A stretch of 64,000 nt of DNA, taken from positions 806,001 to 870,000 of the forward strand of contig NZ_JARXIA010000001.1 in assembly GCF_031127875.1 (NCBI RefSeq), read 5' to 3'. The stretch is from Pelagicoccus sp. SDUM812005. GTDB taxonomy: Bacteria; Verrucomicrobiota; Verrucomicrobiia; Opitutales; Opitutaceae. Of this stretch, positions 51,223-60,781 are shown one piece after another. Numbering within the stretch: the first letter of the stretch is position 1; each line of letters opens with the position of its first letter. The notes beneath the pieces were generated by a model. That model saw nothing but the letters and a program-made list of their open reading frames with translations, had not been told where the DNA came from and made no database searches. Position numbers and translations under genes: made by a program.

Positions 51223-51426
51223 ATGTTAAAAGAGAGAGTTGTGAAGAAGGTCTGCAACGCGGTGCACCGGGAGGTGACCCTGGAGCTGGCGAGCGACGAG
51301 AACGATATTACCGGTTATGAATCGCCAGGTATGATCAAGGCTTGCGATTCCTGCACCCAATGCGGAGTGAAGACGGAAAGCGGGTACCATTGGGAGCGCT
51401 GCGTCTTTTACGGTAGGGCCCTGTAG
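51223..51426 (+). CDS. Small Cys-rich hypothetical protein
   Basis: The product has 67 residues. ATG 51223 has GAGAG 4 bases upstream. The C-terminal half has four Cys (ACDSCTQCG and ERCVFYG), which could form a small zinc or redox site. The N-terminal half (KERVVKKVCNAVHREVTLEL) is amphipathic. I do not recognise a family. It precedes the kinase gene by 100 bases on the same strand and could be expressed independently. Confidence 0.5.
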   Translation: MLKERVVKKVCNAVHREVTLELASDENDITGYESPGMIKACDSCTQCGVKTESGYHWERCVFYGRAL

Positions 51427-51525
51427 GCTCGTTTGGGCGTGGCTGGCTGCTTCCTCCTAGGGGAGCTTTTTCGATCTGGTGCTGGACAGTGGGGGACTGG
51501 CCTCGATAGATCCTTGGTTCGAAGC

Positions 51526-52509
51526 ATGAACGAAGGATTTAGGAAGGTGTTGTGTCGCTCATTGGAGGCGAAGGATGTGGTGGAGCTGGAGACGATTCAA
51601 AGCCTTTGGAGCGGGTATGGGAAGATCGCTCGTTTGGGCGTGGTGGGTGGATCGCTTGATTATGTAGTTGTTAAGCTGGTACGGATTCCCAACGAGGTGG
51701 ATCATCCAAGGGGATGGAATTCGGATTTTTCCCATTTGAGGAAGATTCGCTCGTACGAGGTGGAGATGGCTTGGTACGAGGGGCAGGCGAAGGCCTGCGG
51801 GCAGGCGTGTCGCATTCCGCGCTGTTTCGCGACGGCTGCGGAAGGGGGCGAGATGATGCTTGCTTTGGAGGATCTCGACGCGAGCGGCTTCTCGGCTCGT
51901 AAGACAGCGGCGTCGCTGGATGACATGAAGCGGTGTCTTTCGTGGTTGGCGGAGTTTCATGCCCGTTTTCTTGGCGTGGAGCCGGAGGGCTTGTGGCCCA
52001 AGGGGAGTTATTGGCATCTGGATACGCGGCCGGACGAGTTGGCGGCGTTGGAGGATGTTTCTTTGAAGAAGGCGGCGGGCCAGATCGACGCTCTCCTGGA
52101 GGGCGCTCGCTTCAAGACCTTGGTGCATGGGGACGCGAAGCTGGCGAACTTTTGCTTCGACGATGTTCGCCAGCGCGTGGCGGCGGTGGATTTTCAGTAC
52201 GTGGGCGGGGGCTGCGGGATGAAGGACGTGGCCTACTTTATCGGTAGTTGTTTAACTGATACGGATTGCGAGCGAATGGAGGCGAGCTTGCTCGACTGGT
52301 ATTTCGGGGAGCTGGGCAAGGCGTTGTCGCGTTTGGGTCGCGAGGCGGACGTTGAGGCGATCGAGCGGGAATGGCGTCGCTTGTTTCCGGTGGCGTGGAC
52401 GGATTTCCATCGTTTCTTGAAGGGCTGGAGTCCGGGGCACTGGAAGGTGCACAGCTACAGCGAGCGTTTGGCGAGGGAGGTCGTGGAGGGGCTGGGCGAT
52501 GGGGTTTAG
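51526..52509 (+). CDS. Aminoglycoside phosphotransferase/EcKinase-like small-molecule kinase
   Basis: The product has 327 residues from ATG 51526. The phosphotransferase fold shows VVVKLVRIP (ATP-site Lys), the Brenner motif [15 protein letters not shown] (catalytic Asp and metal-binding Asn), and the DFG-equivalent [20 protein letters not shown]. This is the CHK/EcKinase subtype, whose members phosphorylate ecdysteroids, choline and other small alcohols. Its last 11 bases overlap the start of an inositol monophosphatase-family gene. No aminoglycoside-resistance claim is justified. The substrate is unknown. Confidence 0.88.
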   Translation: MNEGFRKVLCRSLEAKDVVELETIQSLWSGYGKIARLGVVGGSLDYVVVKLVRIPNEVDHPRGWNSDFSHLRKIRSYEVEMAWYEGQAKACGQACRIPRCFATAAEGGEMMLALEDLDASGFSARKTAASLDDMKRCLSWLAEFHARFLGVEPEGLWPKGSYWHLDTRPDELAALEDVSLKKAAGQIDALLEGARFKTLVHGDAKLANFCFDDVRQRVAAVDFQYVGGGCGMKDVAYFIGSCLTDTDCERMEASLLDWYFGELGKALSRLGREADVEAIEREWRRLFPVAWTDFHRFLKGWSPGHWKVHSYSERLAREVVEGLGDGV

Positions 52510-53386
52510 CGAAAGGGATCTGAGGGAGCTGGGCTCGCTGGCGGCTGGGGCAGCTCGCGAGGCGGGCGAGCTGATCGAGCAGCGGGTAGGTTCGAGGTTT
52601 CTGGTGGAAGGCAAGGAGGCCGGGGAATCTTTGGCGTCGCAGGTGGTGACGGAGGTGGACCGTTTGGCGGAGGAGCGGATCCTGCGGGCGTTGGAGGCCT
52701 CGATCGAGGCGTTTGGCTTAGGCGTGTTGACGGAGGAGCGGAAAGACGATGGAAGCCGGTTCGAGCGGGAGGCCTTTTGGTGCATCGATCCGCTGGACGG
52801 GACTTTGCCTTTTATCGAGGGCGTTGCGGGCTATGGGGTTTCGATCGCTCTGGTAACCCGCGCGGGCGCGCCTTTGGTGGGGGTGGTCTACGATCCGCGG
52901 GAGGACAGGCTGTTCGAGGCGACGAAGGGATGCGGGGCGAGGGTTGACGGCCAGGTCCGTCGCTTGCCTGAGAGGCCCTTGGGAGCGGAGGTCTTGGCTG
53001 TTTTTAGCGATCGCAGCAGTCGGGACGATCCGAGGCATGCTGCGGTTTTGAGGGACTTGGAGGCGGTTAGCGGAGCGGGTGGTATCAGCAACACGGTTGG
53101 AATGGGGGCCGCCTTGAACGCTTGCTCGGTGTTGCGGGGAGGGAGGAGCTGCTATTTCAAGTTGCCGAAGGCGAAGCGAGGGGGCGGCAGCGTGTGGGAC
53201 TTCGCGGCTTCCGCTTGCATCGTGAGCGAGGCTGGCGGCGTGGTGTGCGATTTGTCGGGAGCAGCGTTGAAGCTCAACCCGGAGAGGAGCTTGTTCATGA
53301 ACGAGAGCGGCGTGCTTTTTGCGAGTTGCGAGTTTTTGGCGGAGCGTATTCGTAAAACCCATTCGAAAATCGCTCAAATAGGGTAA
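52499..53386 (+). CDS. Inositol monophosphatase/CysQ-family phosphatase
   Basis: The product has 295 residues. The Mg-dependent phosphatase motifs are complete: [33 protein letters not shown] and [16 protein letters not shown]. The family dephosphorylates inositol phosphates, 3'-phosphoadenosine phosphates (CysQ/BPNase) or sugar bisphosphates. The extended loop between the motifs ([20 protein letters not shown]) is nearer to BPNase/FIG-like members than to SuhB. The start lies inside the kinase gene, so both are translationally coupled and may act on the same small molecule in opposite directions. Confidence 0.9.
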   Translation: MGFSERDLRELGSLAAGAAREAGELIEQRVGSRFLVEGKEAGESLASQVVTEVDRLAEERILRALEASIEAFGLGVLTEERKDDGSRFEREAFWCIDPLDGTLPFIEGVAGYGVSIALVTRAGAPLVGVVYDPREDRLFEATKGCGARVDGQVRRLPERPLGAEVLAVFSDRSSRDDPRHAAVLRDLEAVSGAGGISNTVGMGAALNACSVLRGGRSCYFKLPKAKRGGGSVWDFAASACIVSEAGGVVCDLSGAALKLNPERSLFMNESGVLFASCEFLAERIRKTHSKIAQIG

Positions 53387-53421
53387 ATGCCTTTTGCTAT
53401 TAGGGGATTGAAGAAGGGAAT

Positions 53422-53907
53422 GTGTTGACTGGCTTCGATGGGCTGCCTCATTTTCTGGCTGTGGCAGAGTTTACCCCGAATGCTCAAGATTCCCTAGCGA
53501 AGGAAGAGGGAGAGAGGTCTGAGCCCCGCGTGCTGTTGGTCGACGATACGGCTTCCAATACGATGGTGGCGAAGGCGATCCTGAAGCGCTATGGCGCTGT
53601 CGATCCCGACACTGCGGAGAATGGGGCGATCGCCCTAGAGCATGTTCGCAGCAAGCGCTACGATCTGATTTACATGGATTGCATGATGCCGGAGATGGAT
53701 GGCTACGAGGCGACTCGGGCGATTCGCGGAGGCGAGGCGGGGGAGCATAACGTGAAGGTTCCCATCATCGCCTTGACTGCGAATGCGATGCATGGCGACC
53801 GGGAGATCTGTTTGGAGTCCGGAATGAGCGACTACATTACCAAGCCGATCGATCCGCGGGCCCTAGTGAAGTCGCTCGAGAATTGGTTGGGTCGCGAGCA
53901 CGCTTGA
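53422..53907 (+). CDS. Single-domain response regulator (CheY-like receiver)
   Basis: The product has 161 residues from GTG 53422, with GAAGG just upstream. After a variable N-terminal segment of about 35 residues comes a full receiver: LLVDDTASNTMVAKAILKRY, phospho-Asp in IYMDCMMPEMDGYEATRAIR, Thr in IIALTANAMHGD, and the Lys in SDYITKPIDP. The TxNxMV and MPEMDGYEATRxIR segments are those of receivers at the end of hybrid kinases. There is no output domain and no kinase in the window, so the partner must be elsewhere. It starts 36 bases after the phosphatase gene. Confidence 0.92.
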   Translation: MLTGFDGLPHFLAVAEFTPNAQDSLAKEEGERSEPRVLLVDDTASNTMVAKAILKRYGAVDPDTAENGAIALEHVRSKRYDLIYMDCMMPEMDGYEATRAIRGGEAGEHNVKVPIIALTANAMHGDREICLESGMSDYITKPIDPRALVKSLENWLGREHA

Positions 53908-53929
53908 GCGGTTCCGCGGGGCGGGGCAT

Positions 53930-53962
53930 GAAAAAGCGCGAAGCGATGGCTCGCTTCGCGCT
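53930..53962 (-). terminator. Terminator of typA
   Basis: A perfect 12-bp stem AGCGCGAAGCGA/TCGCTTCGCGCT with a 4-base loop is followed, in the minus direction, by a TTTT run and CATG. On the plus strand no T-run follows, but the hairpin also lies just behind the receiver gene. Confidence 0.88.
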
Positions 53963-53990
53963 GGATTGAAAAAAGTTTCTCTGTTCGCTC

Positions 53991-55799
53991 CTAGCGGCTG
54001 GCGCGTTTGCGGAGGGTGGCGTTGAGGATGCGCTTGCGGAGGCGGAGGTGGTTGGGAGTGGCCTCCACGAACTCGTCGTTGGCGATGTACTCGATGGAAC
54101 GCTCGAGGGAGAAGGAGATCGGCGGGCTGAGCTGGATGCCCTTCCCGTCGCCCGAGGAGCGGAAGTTGGTGAGCTGCTTGGCGGTGGTCGGGTTGACCGG
54201 GATTTCGCCTTGGCGCGGGTTTTCGCCCACGATCATGCCTTCGTAGACTTCCACGCCGGCGCCGACGAAGAGCTTGCCGCGGTCTTCGAGGGCGGAGAGG
54301 GAGTAGGCGGTGGTCTTGCCGTTGGCCATTGAGACGAGGGTGCCGCTCTTGCGGGTGACGATTTCGCCGACCATGGGGCGGTACTCGAGGAAGAGGTGGG
54401 ACATGATGCCGTGGCCGCTGGTGGCGTTCACGAGGTCGATCTCGAAGCCGATGATGCCGCGGGTCGGGATTTCCATCTCGAGGAAGACGATGCCGTTGCG
54501 GGTTTCCATGTTGGTCATGATGCCCTTACGGTTGTTGAGGTTTTCCATGATGCCGCCCATGCATTCTTCTGGCAGTTCGATCCAGAGGGTTTCGAAGGGC
54601 TCGCAGGTCTTGCCGTCGATCTGCTGGGTGATGACGCTCGGGCGGGAGACGAGGACTTCGAATCCTTCGCGGCGCATGGTCTCGACGAGTACGGCGATCT
54701 GCATGGCTCCACGGGCGGAGACGTTGAAGATGCCGGAGGTCTCGCCGTCTTCGACTTGGATGGAGACGTTGGTCTTCATCTCGCGCATGAGGCGCTCGCG
54801 GATTTGGCGGGAGGTGACGAGCTTGCCGTCGCGTCCGGCGAGGGGGCCGTCGTTGACCGCGAACTGCATCATGATGGTTGGCGGGTCGATTTCGACGAAG
54901 GGGAGCGGCTCCTGGCTTTCGGTCTTGCAGAGGGTTTCGCCGATGTCGACTTCCTCGAAGCCGGCGACGCCGACGATGGTGCCAGCGTGGCCTTCTACGG
55001 ATTCGGAGGAGCCCATGCCGCTGTATTCGAAGACCTTGGTGACCTTGATGCGCTCGCGCTTGCCGTCTTCCTTGACGCGGAGGATGGTGTCGCCCTTGGC
55101 GACCTTGCCGCTGAGGACCTTGCCGATGGCGACGCGGCCGACGTAGTCGTCCCAGTCGATGTTGGAGATGAGCATCTTGAACTCGCCTTCGGTGTCGGCT
55201 TCCGGAGCGGGGATGTGCTCGAGGATGGTTTCGAAGAGCGGGGTCATGTCGACGCGCTCGTCTTCGATGTTGCGGACGGCGAATCCGTTCTTGGCGGAGC
55301 CGTAGATGAAGGGGGCGTTGAACTGGTCTTCGTCAGCGTCGAGGGCGAGGAAGAGTTCGAGGACGAGGTCGTGCACGCGCTCGGGGTCGGCGTGTTCGCG
55401 GTCGAGCTTGTTGATGACGACGATGGGCTTGAGGCCGTGGCCGAGGGCCTTGCGGAGCACGAAGCGGGTCTGGGCCTGGGGGCCGTCCTTGGCGTCGACG
55501 AGCAGGAGCACGCCGTCGACCATCTTCATGACGCGTTCCACTTCGCCGCCGAAGTCGGCGTGGCCGGGAGTGTCGACGATGTTGATGGTCTTGCCCTTCC
55601 AGTGTACGGAGGTGTTCTTGGCCTTGATGGTAATGCCTTTTTCGCGCTCGAGGTCCATGGAGTCCATGGCGCGTTCGGCGACGGCCTGGTTTTCGCGGTA
55701 GACTCCGCCCTCCTGCATGAGCCGGTCGACGAGGGTGGTTTTCCCGTGGTCGACGTGGGCGATGATGGCGATATTGCGAATGTCTTCGTTGCGTTTCAT
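53991..55799 (-). CDS. typA: Ribosome-associated GTPase TypA/BipA
   Basis: The product has 602 residues, the usual length. GTPase motifs are G1 [11 protein letters not shown]2 [11 protein letters not shown]3 [10 protein letters not shown] and G4 NKLDRE. They are followed by the translation-factor domain 2 and the EF-G-like domains ([37 protein letters not shown]) and the BipA-specific C-terminus ending in [17 protein letters not shown]. BipA assists large-subunit assembly and growth at low temperature or under stress. It is convergent with the receiver gene. Confidence 0.97.
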   Translation of the reverse strand: MKRNEDIRNIAIIAHVDHGKTTLVDRLMQEGGVYRENQAVAERAMDSMDLEREKGITIKAKNTSVHWKGKTINIVDTPGHADFGGEVERVMKMVDGVLLLVDAKDGPQAQTRFVLRKALGHGLKPIVVINKLDREHADPERVHDLVLELFLALDADEDQFNAPFIYGSAKNGFAVRNIEDERVDMTPLFETILEHIPAPEADTEGEFKMLISNIDWDDYVGRVAIGKVLSGKVAKGDTILRVKEDGKRERIKVTKVFEYSGMGSSESVEGHAGTIVGVAGFEEVDIGETLCKTESQEPLPFVEIDPPTIMMQFAVNDGPLAGRDGKLVTSRQIRERLMREMKTNVSIQVEDGETSGIFNVSARGAMQIAVLVETMRREGFEVLVSRPSVITQQIDGKTCEPFETLWIELPEECMGGIMENLNNRKGIMTNMETRNGIVFLEMEIPTRGIIGFEIDLVNATSGHGIMSHLFLEYRPMVGEIVTRKSGTLVSMANGKTTAYSLSALEDRGKLFVGAGVEVYEGMIVGENPRQGEIPVNPTTAKQLTNFRSSGDGKGIQLSPPISFSLERSIEYIANDEFVEATPNHLRLRKRILNATLRKRASR

Positions 55800-56003
55800 G
55801 GTGCTCCTAGGTGCAAAAAGTGGGGACTTGTGACGAGGGATGCGAGCTTTGGCAAGGCTGGATGTATTTTGGGGCGCTATTATAATGTTACACCTGAGGG
55901 GCGCTTCCGTGGCGAAGGCAGGTCGAGGGGGCAGGGTTGCGGGGGTGGGGAAGGTGGCAAATTCGCTTGAGAGTCGCTGGTCTTGGGGTTCTGTATTTTC
56001 GCC

Positions 56004-57047
56004 ATGCCGTCTGTTACCCGCCCCGAAAAGGACCCGCAGCCCATCGACGCTCGGGCCCGGATTCGCAAGTCCGAGAAATCGAGCCGCTGGTTCGCTGTCC
56101 TGTTCTGGGTGGCCGGCTTGGGCGGAGTCGCCTTTTGCTATTGGTACTATGCTCAGGTTTACGTGCCGGGCGAGCGGGCCAAGTTGCAGCTGGCGGAAAC
56201 GCAGGCCTATGCGCGGGAGCTGCGCGGAGTGGTGGCGAGCCTCGGGGAGTGGTCGACCCAGGAGAGTTTCGATCGGGTCCGTGAACAGCTGGTGGCCTTC
56301 GACGCGAGGGAGGACGCTTCGCTGGCGGTGCGGAGCCAGCTGTGGGATCGGTTTAGCGAGGCTTACGAGCCGCGGGCCCAGCGGATGCGGGAGTTCGATC
56401 GCATGTTGGCGGAAGTTCGGGCGTTCTCGCTCGAGGCGGACGAGGAGTCCCTGTTGGTGATGCAGGAACGCGTGCGGCAGGCATCGGGGCGCTTCGAGCA
56501 GCCCTTGATGCAGCAGCTCAAGGAGGCGTGGGCGCCGAAGCGGGAAGCGATTGCCCAGCGTTTAGACTTGTACGGTTCCGGAGGGACGGGGGCCTTGGAG
56601 GTGCGTTCGATTCCGACGGGCGCCCGCCTGTTCCTCAATGACCGGGAGGTGGGAGTGACGCCGCTGCAGGCCAGCGGTATGCGGGCCGGCAAGCTGAAGC
56701 TCAGCCTGAAGCACCCCAAGTATTACGACTACGACTATCCGATTAGGATTAAGGAGTACGGAGTTTTAAGCCTGACGGACCTGGAGATGAAACCGCGGCA
56801 GGGCGGGGTAGAGATCACGGTGGTGGGCGGTTCGACCGGAGACCGGGTCGAGGTGGAGCTGGTCTGCACGCCCGACAACGGCGAGACCTTCGACTACGTC
56901 AAAAGCTTCGAGGGCGTTTACGTTTCCGTGCCGCAACTGATCATCGGAGCCTACGACATCTCGGTATACGTGAACGGGAGGCTGCGCCAAAGCACCAAGC
57001 TGGAGGTGCTGGAAGGCAGCGTCTCCCGTTGGACGGCCCGGCTCTGA
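56004..57047 (+). CDS. Membrane-anchored PEGA-domain protein
   Basis: The product has 347 residues from ATG 56004. A cytoplasmic basic head precedes one membrane helix (WFAVLFWVAGLGGVAFCYWY, about 29-50). A helical, probably coiled-coil region follows (about 55-185), then a PEGA domain (about 195-265: GALEVRSIPTGARLFLNDREVGVTPLQ). A second, similar beta domain (about 265-347) ends the protein. PEGA domains are surface or cell-envelope modules of unknown ligand. The gene stands alone between typA and the XRE-cupin gene. Confidence 0.85.
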   Translation: MPSVTRPEKDPQPIDARARIRKSEKSSRWFAVLFWVAGLGGVAFCYWYYAQVYVPGERAKLQLAETQAYARELRGVVASLGEWSTQESFDRVREQLVAFDAREDASLAVRSQLWDRFSEAYEPRAQRMREFDRMLAEVRAFSLEADEESLLVMQERVRQASGRFEQPLMQQLKEAWAPKREAIAQRLDLYGSGGTGALEVRSIPTGARLFLNDREVGVTPLQASGMRAGKLKLSLKHPKYYDYDYPIRIKEYGVLSLTDLEMKPRQGGVEITVVGGSTGDRVEVELVCTPDNGETFDYVKSFEGVYVSVPQLIIGAYDISVYVNGRLRQSTKLEVLEGSVSRWTARL

Positions 57048-57127
57048 AAAGTGCGGATGGTCTGGAAAGCGGGGAGAAATGCCACGCGGCTTAGGGTTTT
57101 GAATTATCTCAGGGGATAAAAAAGTCG

Positions 57128-57139
57128 AATAATATTATT
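57128..57139. promoter_or_regulatory. AT-rich 12-base palindrome before the XRE-cupin gene
   Basis: AATAATATTATT is a perfect palindrome 35-46 bases upstream of ATG 57174, in a short AT-rich island. It could be the autoregulatory operator of the XRE-type regulator or part of the operon promoter. Confidence 0.4.
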
Positions 57140-57173
57140 GCAGAGAAAAACATGATTTGATCTAAATCGGTGC

Positions 57174-57731
57174 ATGGCAAGTGACCCCGTACTCGCACAG
57201 GAGGCTGTGCCGGCCTTCAATTTCTCCATCCTCAGGGATATTCGCAAGCGCGCTGACTTGACGCTGAGCGCCCTGTCGGAGCGGAGCGGCGTTTCGGTAG
57301 CGGTCATTTCCAAGCTGGAGCGTAACCAAACGCAGGCGGAGGTGGGGACCTTGCACAAGATCGGCAAGGTTTTCGGGATGCGTGCCACGGATTTGCTTTC
57401 CTTGGCGGAGGCCCCGATTTCCAACAAGAAAAGCTCGGTGCGCTACAAGTCGGGCGCCTTCGAGCTGGAGGCGATTCGCTATGGGAATGCGGATTGCATT
57501 TATGCGACGGCGGTGGCGGGAGCTCGGGTTTCCAAGCCGGAGATCCATCATGACGACCATGAAATTTGCTGGGTGCTGAAAGGGACGGTTCGCTTGGATT
57601 TGCCCAAGGAGAGCCACGAGCTCGAGGCGGGGCAAAGCATCCAATTCGACGCGATCCAGGAGCACAGCTACGAGGCGATCGAGGATTGCCAGGTGGTGAT
57701 CGTCCACATCCGCAAGGACAAGCGCTATTAG
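57174..57731 (+). CDS. XRE-family regulator with C-terminal cupin
   Basis: The product has 185 residues. An HTH_3 domain (about 18-75: RADLTLSALSERSGVSVAVI with SKLERNQTQ) is followed by a cupin fold (about 100-180) with HHDDHEICWVLKGTVRLDLP and the closing QFDAIQEHSYEA. The His residues in these two motifs could hold a metal or ligand. Regulators of this build often control adjacent sugar or amino-acid catabolic genes, with the cupin binding the effector. It is the first of four plus-strand genes (57174-60629), so it is a probable autoregulator of that operon. Confidence 0.92.
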   Translation: MASDPVLAQEAVPAFNFSILRDIRKRADLTLSALSERSGVSVAVISKLERNQTQAEVGTLHKIGKVFGMRATDLLSLAEAPISNKKSSVRYKSGAFELEAIRYGNADCIYATAVAGARVSKPEIHHDDHEICWVLKGTVRLDLPKESHELEAGQSIQFDAIQEHSYEAIEDCQVVIVHIRKDKRY

Positions 57732-57756
57732 AATTTAACTAAAAGGAACATTATCT

Positions 57757-58581
57757 ATGAGCTTCGAAAAACTCTGTCTCCACACGATAACTACAAAGCC
57801 TTGGGATCTGCAGACTGCGGTCCAGAAGTACTCTGCCGCTGGAATCGGCGGCGTATCCATTTGGCGTGACGCGGCCCAGGGATTCTCTGGCGGCATCAAG
57901 GCGGCTGGCGAGATGACGCGTTCGGAAGGCTTGGAAATCGTTTCCTATGTGCGTGGCGGTTTCTTTACCGGACTCGACGCGGCGACGCGGCAAGTGGCGA
58001 TCGACGAAAACAAGAAGTTGATCGACGAGGCTGCCGAGCTGGGGGCGCCGTTGATCGTGCTGGTTTGCGGAGCGACTCCGGGGCAGTCCCTTTTCACTTC
58101 CCGCGAGCAGATCGCGGAAGGTTTGGCGGCGGTGATGCCGCATGCGGAAGCCGCGGGCGTTAAGTTGGGCATCGAGCCGCTTCACCCGATGTATGCGGAC
58201 AGCCGCAGCGCGGTTTCGACGATGGCTCAGTCAAACGCGCTTTGCGACATCGTGGACCACAAGAACCTTGGGATCACGGTCGACGTTTTCCACGTGTGGT
58301 GGGACGACGCCTTGGAAGCTCAGATCAAGCTCACGGCTGAGAAGGACCGGCTTTTCTCCTTCCACCTTTGCGATTGGAAGGACCAACCTGAAGACATGCT
58401 TAATGACCGCGGTCTGATGGGAGAAGGCGTAATCGACAACCGCGGCATTCGCAAGATGGTCGTGGACGCTGGATTCAAGGGCTTCGACGAAGTCGAAATC
58501 TTTTCTAACCGCTACTGGGCAATGGATCAGGACGAATACCTCAAAATGATCACCGACGCTTACCAGAAGCACTGTATCTAA
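57757..58581 (+). CDS. Sugar phosphate isomerase/epimerase-like TIM-barrel protein
   Basis: The product has 274 residues of the xylose-isomerase-like (AP endonuclease 2) superfamily. The four expected metal ligands are visible: Glu in LGIEPLHPMYAD, Asp in ITVDVFHVWWDD, His in FSFHLCDWKDQ and Glu in FDEVEIFSNRYW. AAGGA lies 9 bases before ATG 57757. The family includes isomerases, epimerases and dehydratases of sugars and inositols, such as IolE and IolH. It follows the XRE-cupin gene by 25 bases and precedes a Gfo/Idh/MocA enzyme, a pairing known from inositol and keto-sugar pathways. Confidence 0.9.
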   Translation: MSFEKLCLHTITTKPWDLQTAVQKYSAAGIGGVSIWRDAAQGFSGGIKAAGEMTRSEGLEIVSYVRGGFFTGLDAATRQVAIDENKKLIDEAAELGAPLIVLVCGATPGQSLFTSREQIAEGLAAVMPHAEAAGVKLGIEPLHPMYADSRSAVSTMAQSNALCDIVDHKNLGITVDVFHVWWDDALEAQIKLTAEKDRLFSFHLCDWKDQPEDMLNDRGLMGEGVIDNRGIRKMVVDAGFKGFDEVEIFSNRYWAMDQDEYLKMITDAYQKHCI

Positions 58582-58620
58582 TATTTTAATACGTAACCGT
58601 AACTCTAAGACAAAACTGCT

Positions 58621-59769
58621 ATGAAGGAACATAAAGTAGGAATCATCATGAACGGCGTCACTGGACGCATGGGTACAAACCAGCACCTCCTCCGCTCGAT
58701 CGCTGCGATCATCAAGGAAGGTGGCGTCAAGGTTAGCCCAACTGAGATCATCATGCCGGACCCGATTCTCGTTGGCCGTAACGAGACTAAGCTCAAGGCG
58801 CTTTGCGCTCAGAGCGGTGTTGAAAAGTACACTACGGATTTGGACAGCGTCATGAAGGACGACTACTACCAGATCTACTTCGACTCCCAGACGACTTCCC
58901 GCCGCGCCAAGGGCGTGGAGGACGCGGCTGCTGCCGGCAAGCACGTTTACTGCGAAAAGCCAACGGCTGTGGACGTCGAGACGGCGGTAAGCCTCTTCAA
59001 GACTTGCGAAAAGGCAGGCGTCAAGAATGGCGTGGTCCAGGACAAGCTCTGGCTTCCCGGCTTGGCCAAGCTGCAGCGCCTGATCGACACCGGTTTCTTC
59101 GGCCGTATCTTCAGCGTAACTGGCGATTTCGGATACTGGGTTTTCGAAGGTCACAGCATTCCAGCGCAGCGTCCTTCTTGGAACTACCGTAAGGAAGATG
59201 ACGGCGGCATGATCATCGACATGGTTTGCCACTGGCGTTACGTTTTGGCGAACCTCTTCGGCAAGATCGAATCCGTATCCTGCCTCGGCGCCACGCACAT
59301 TCCTGAGCGTGTCGATGAGTACGGTAAGACCTACAAGGCAACAGCTGACGATGCTGCGTACACGACTTTCCAAATTGAAGGCGGAATCGTTGCCCACATC
59401 AATTCGAACTGGTGTACCCGTCCTCGTCGCGACGACCTCTTCATGATGCAGGTCGACGGCACCAAGGGGTCCGCGGTAGTAAGCCTGCGCGATTGCTGGT
59501 TCCAGCCTTACAGCGGCACTCCAAAGCCTGTCTGGAATCCGGACATCGAGCAGCCGATCAATTTCTACGAGCACTGGCAGAAGATGCCGGAGCAGGAAAA
59601 CTTCGACAACGCCTTCAAGGTGCAGTGGGAGAAGTTCCTCCGCCACGTGGTACTCGACGAGCCGTTCAAGTGGGACTTGCTCGAAGGCGCTCGCGGCGTG
59701 CAGCTCGCGGAACTGGCCCTCAAGTCTTGGGCCGAGCGCCGCTGGGTAGACGTAGAAGATCTCGTCTAG
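58621..59769 (+). CDS. Gfo/Idh/MocA-family oxidoreductase
   Basis: The product has 382 residues. The N-terminal Rossmann domain has an unusual glycine motif ([15 protein letters not shown]). This is followed by [19 protein letters not shown] with the conserved EKP Lys, and by a C-terminal domain with [17 protein letters not shown], where Asp and His fit the catalytic D-x-x-x-H pattern. There is no export signal, so it is cytoplasmic. It should oxidise or reduce a sugar or cyclitol, supplied or consumed by the preceding TIM-barrel enzyme. Codon choice in this gene is as biased as in tsf, hinting at high expression. Confidence 0.92.
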   Translation: MKEHKVGIIMNGVTGRMGTNQHLLRSIAAIIKEGGVKVSPTEIIMPDPILVGRNETKLKALCAQSGVEKYTTDLDSVMKDDYYQIYFDSQTTSRRAKGVEDAAAAGKHVYCEKPTAVDVETAVSLFKTCEKAGVKNGVVQDKLWLPGLAKLQRLIDTGFFGRIFSVTGDFGYWVFEGHSIPAQRPSWNYRKEDDGGMIIDMVCHWRYVLANLFGKIESVSCLGATHIPERVDEYGKTYKATADDAAYTTFQIEGGIVAHINSNWCTRPRRDDLFMMQVDGTKGSAVVSLRDCWFQPYSGTPKPVWNPDIEQPINFYEHWQKMPEQENFDNAFKVQWEKFLRHVVLDEPFKWDLLEGARGVQLAELALKSWAERRWVDVEDLV

Positions 59770-59855
59770 AATTTGCGATAATGAAGAGTCATGGCAGGCG
59801 CGGGGAGCAGTAGCGAGCCGCGCCTGCCTAGCTTACAGGAAAGGAATTTTTTGAT

Positions 59856-60629
59856 ATGAAGAAGACAGCTTTGGTAACAGGTGGGTCTCGGGGAATTGGA
59901 TACGGCATCGCTTTGGCGCTGGCGAAGGAAGGCTGGAACCTCGTGATCAACGGGATGCGGCCGGAAGAAGGCGTTGCGGAGCCCTTGGAGTCGCTTCGCG
60001 CCGAGGGCGTGGAAGTGGCCTACGCTCGTGGCGATATTGGCAGCGTAGAAGGTCGCAACGGGATTTTGGAAGTAGCTCGCAAGGCTGCGGGCGGAGCCTT
60101 GAACCTTTTGGTCAACAATGCGGGCGTGGCTCCGAAGCAGCGTCTCGACATTTTGGAGACAACGGAGGAGAGCTACGACTACGTGATCGATACGAACCTG
60201 AAGGGCGCGTTTTTCCTGACTCAGGCGGTAGCCAACGATATGGTTGCGGCGAAGAAGGAAGACGAGAGCTTTTCTGGGGCGATCGTTAACGTATCCTCCA
60301 TTTCCGCGACTGTGATCTCGGTCAATCGCGGCGAGTACTGCATCGCGAAGGCTGGCTTGAGCATGGTGACTTCGCTCTTTGCGGCTCGCTTGGGCGAGTT
60401 CGACATCCCGGTGTACGAGGTGCGTCCCGGGGTCATCAAGACCGACATGACGGCTGGCGTTACGGAGAAGTACGACAAGCTGATCGCGGAAGGCCTATGC
60501 GTGACGAAGCGTTGGGGCTTCGCCGACGACATCGGCAAGGCTGTTTCCAGCTTGGCCCGCGGCGACTTCCCGTACTCGACGGGGCAGGTCGTTATGGTGG
60601 ACGGCGGGCTTACGCTGCCGCGCCTTTAG
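59856..60629 (+). CDS. Short-chain dehydrogenase/reductase (3-ketoacyl-ACP reductase-like)
   Basis: The product has 257 residues with classical SDR motifs: TGGSRGIGYGI, NNAG, catalytic Ser in NVSSIS, YCIAK (Tyr-x-x-x-Lys) and PGVIKTDMT. AGGAAAGGA lies 8-9 bases before ATG 59856. Although the closest motif family is FabG-like, the operon context (isomerase and Gfo/Idh/MocA dehydrogenase) points to oxidation of a sugar or sugar acid. It ends the operon, and a terminator follows about 20 bases after the stop. Confidence 0.92.
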   Translation: MKKTALVTGGSRGIGYGIALALAKEGWNLVINGMRPEEGVAEPLESLRAEGVEVAYARGDIGSVEGRNGILEVARKAAGGALNLLVNNAGVAPKQRLDILETTEESYDYVIDTNLKGAFFLTQAVANDMVAAKKEDESFSGAIVNVSSISATVISVNRGEYCIAKAGLSMVTSLFAARLGEFDIPVYEVRPGVIKTDMTAGVTEKYDKLIAEGLCVTKRWGFADDIGKAVSSLARGDFPYSTGQVVMVDGGLTLPRL

Positions 60630-60648
60630 GATTTGTTTTGGGTAGCTT

Positions 60649-60701
60649 AGAAGGCTCGGTGGTTCAGATTTAGTAGCCTGGACGGCCGAGCCTTCTTTTT
60701 T
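60649..60701 (+). terminator. Terminator at the end of the XRE-cupin operon
   Basis: An 11-bp stem AGAAGGCTCGG/CCGAGCCTTCT closes a 26-base loop and is followed by five further T residues. The loop is longer than usual. Confidence 0.8.
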
Positions 60702-60781
60702 GTATCTGGAATCTCCCTACGGCGAAGAACGTCCGCAGGGAGGTCTCCTCTCGTTGGCAACAGGGCCGTCGAAACGCGACC

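Noticed and set aside
51526..52509. Reading the phosphotransferase as aminoglycoside resistance
   Set aside because: The motifs are of the CHK/EcKinase subtype and the gene is coupled to an inositol-monophosphatase-family gene, not to resistance genes.
54396..55970. 524-codon plus-strand frame opposite typA
   Set aside because: typA is certain, and the antisense product is an Asp/Val/Gly-rich shadow.
58231..59646. 471-codon minus-strand frame across the isomerase and Gfo/Idh/MocA genes
   Set aside because: It spans two real genes and their intergenic gap and has no recognisable domain.
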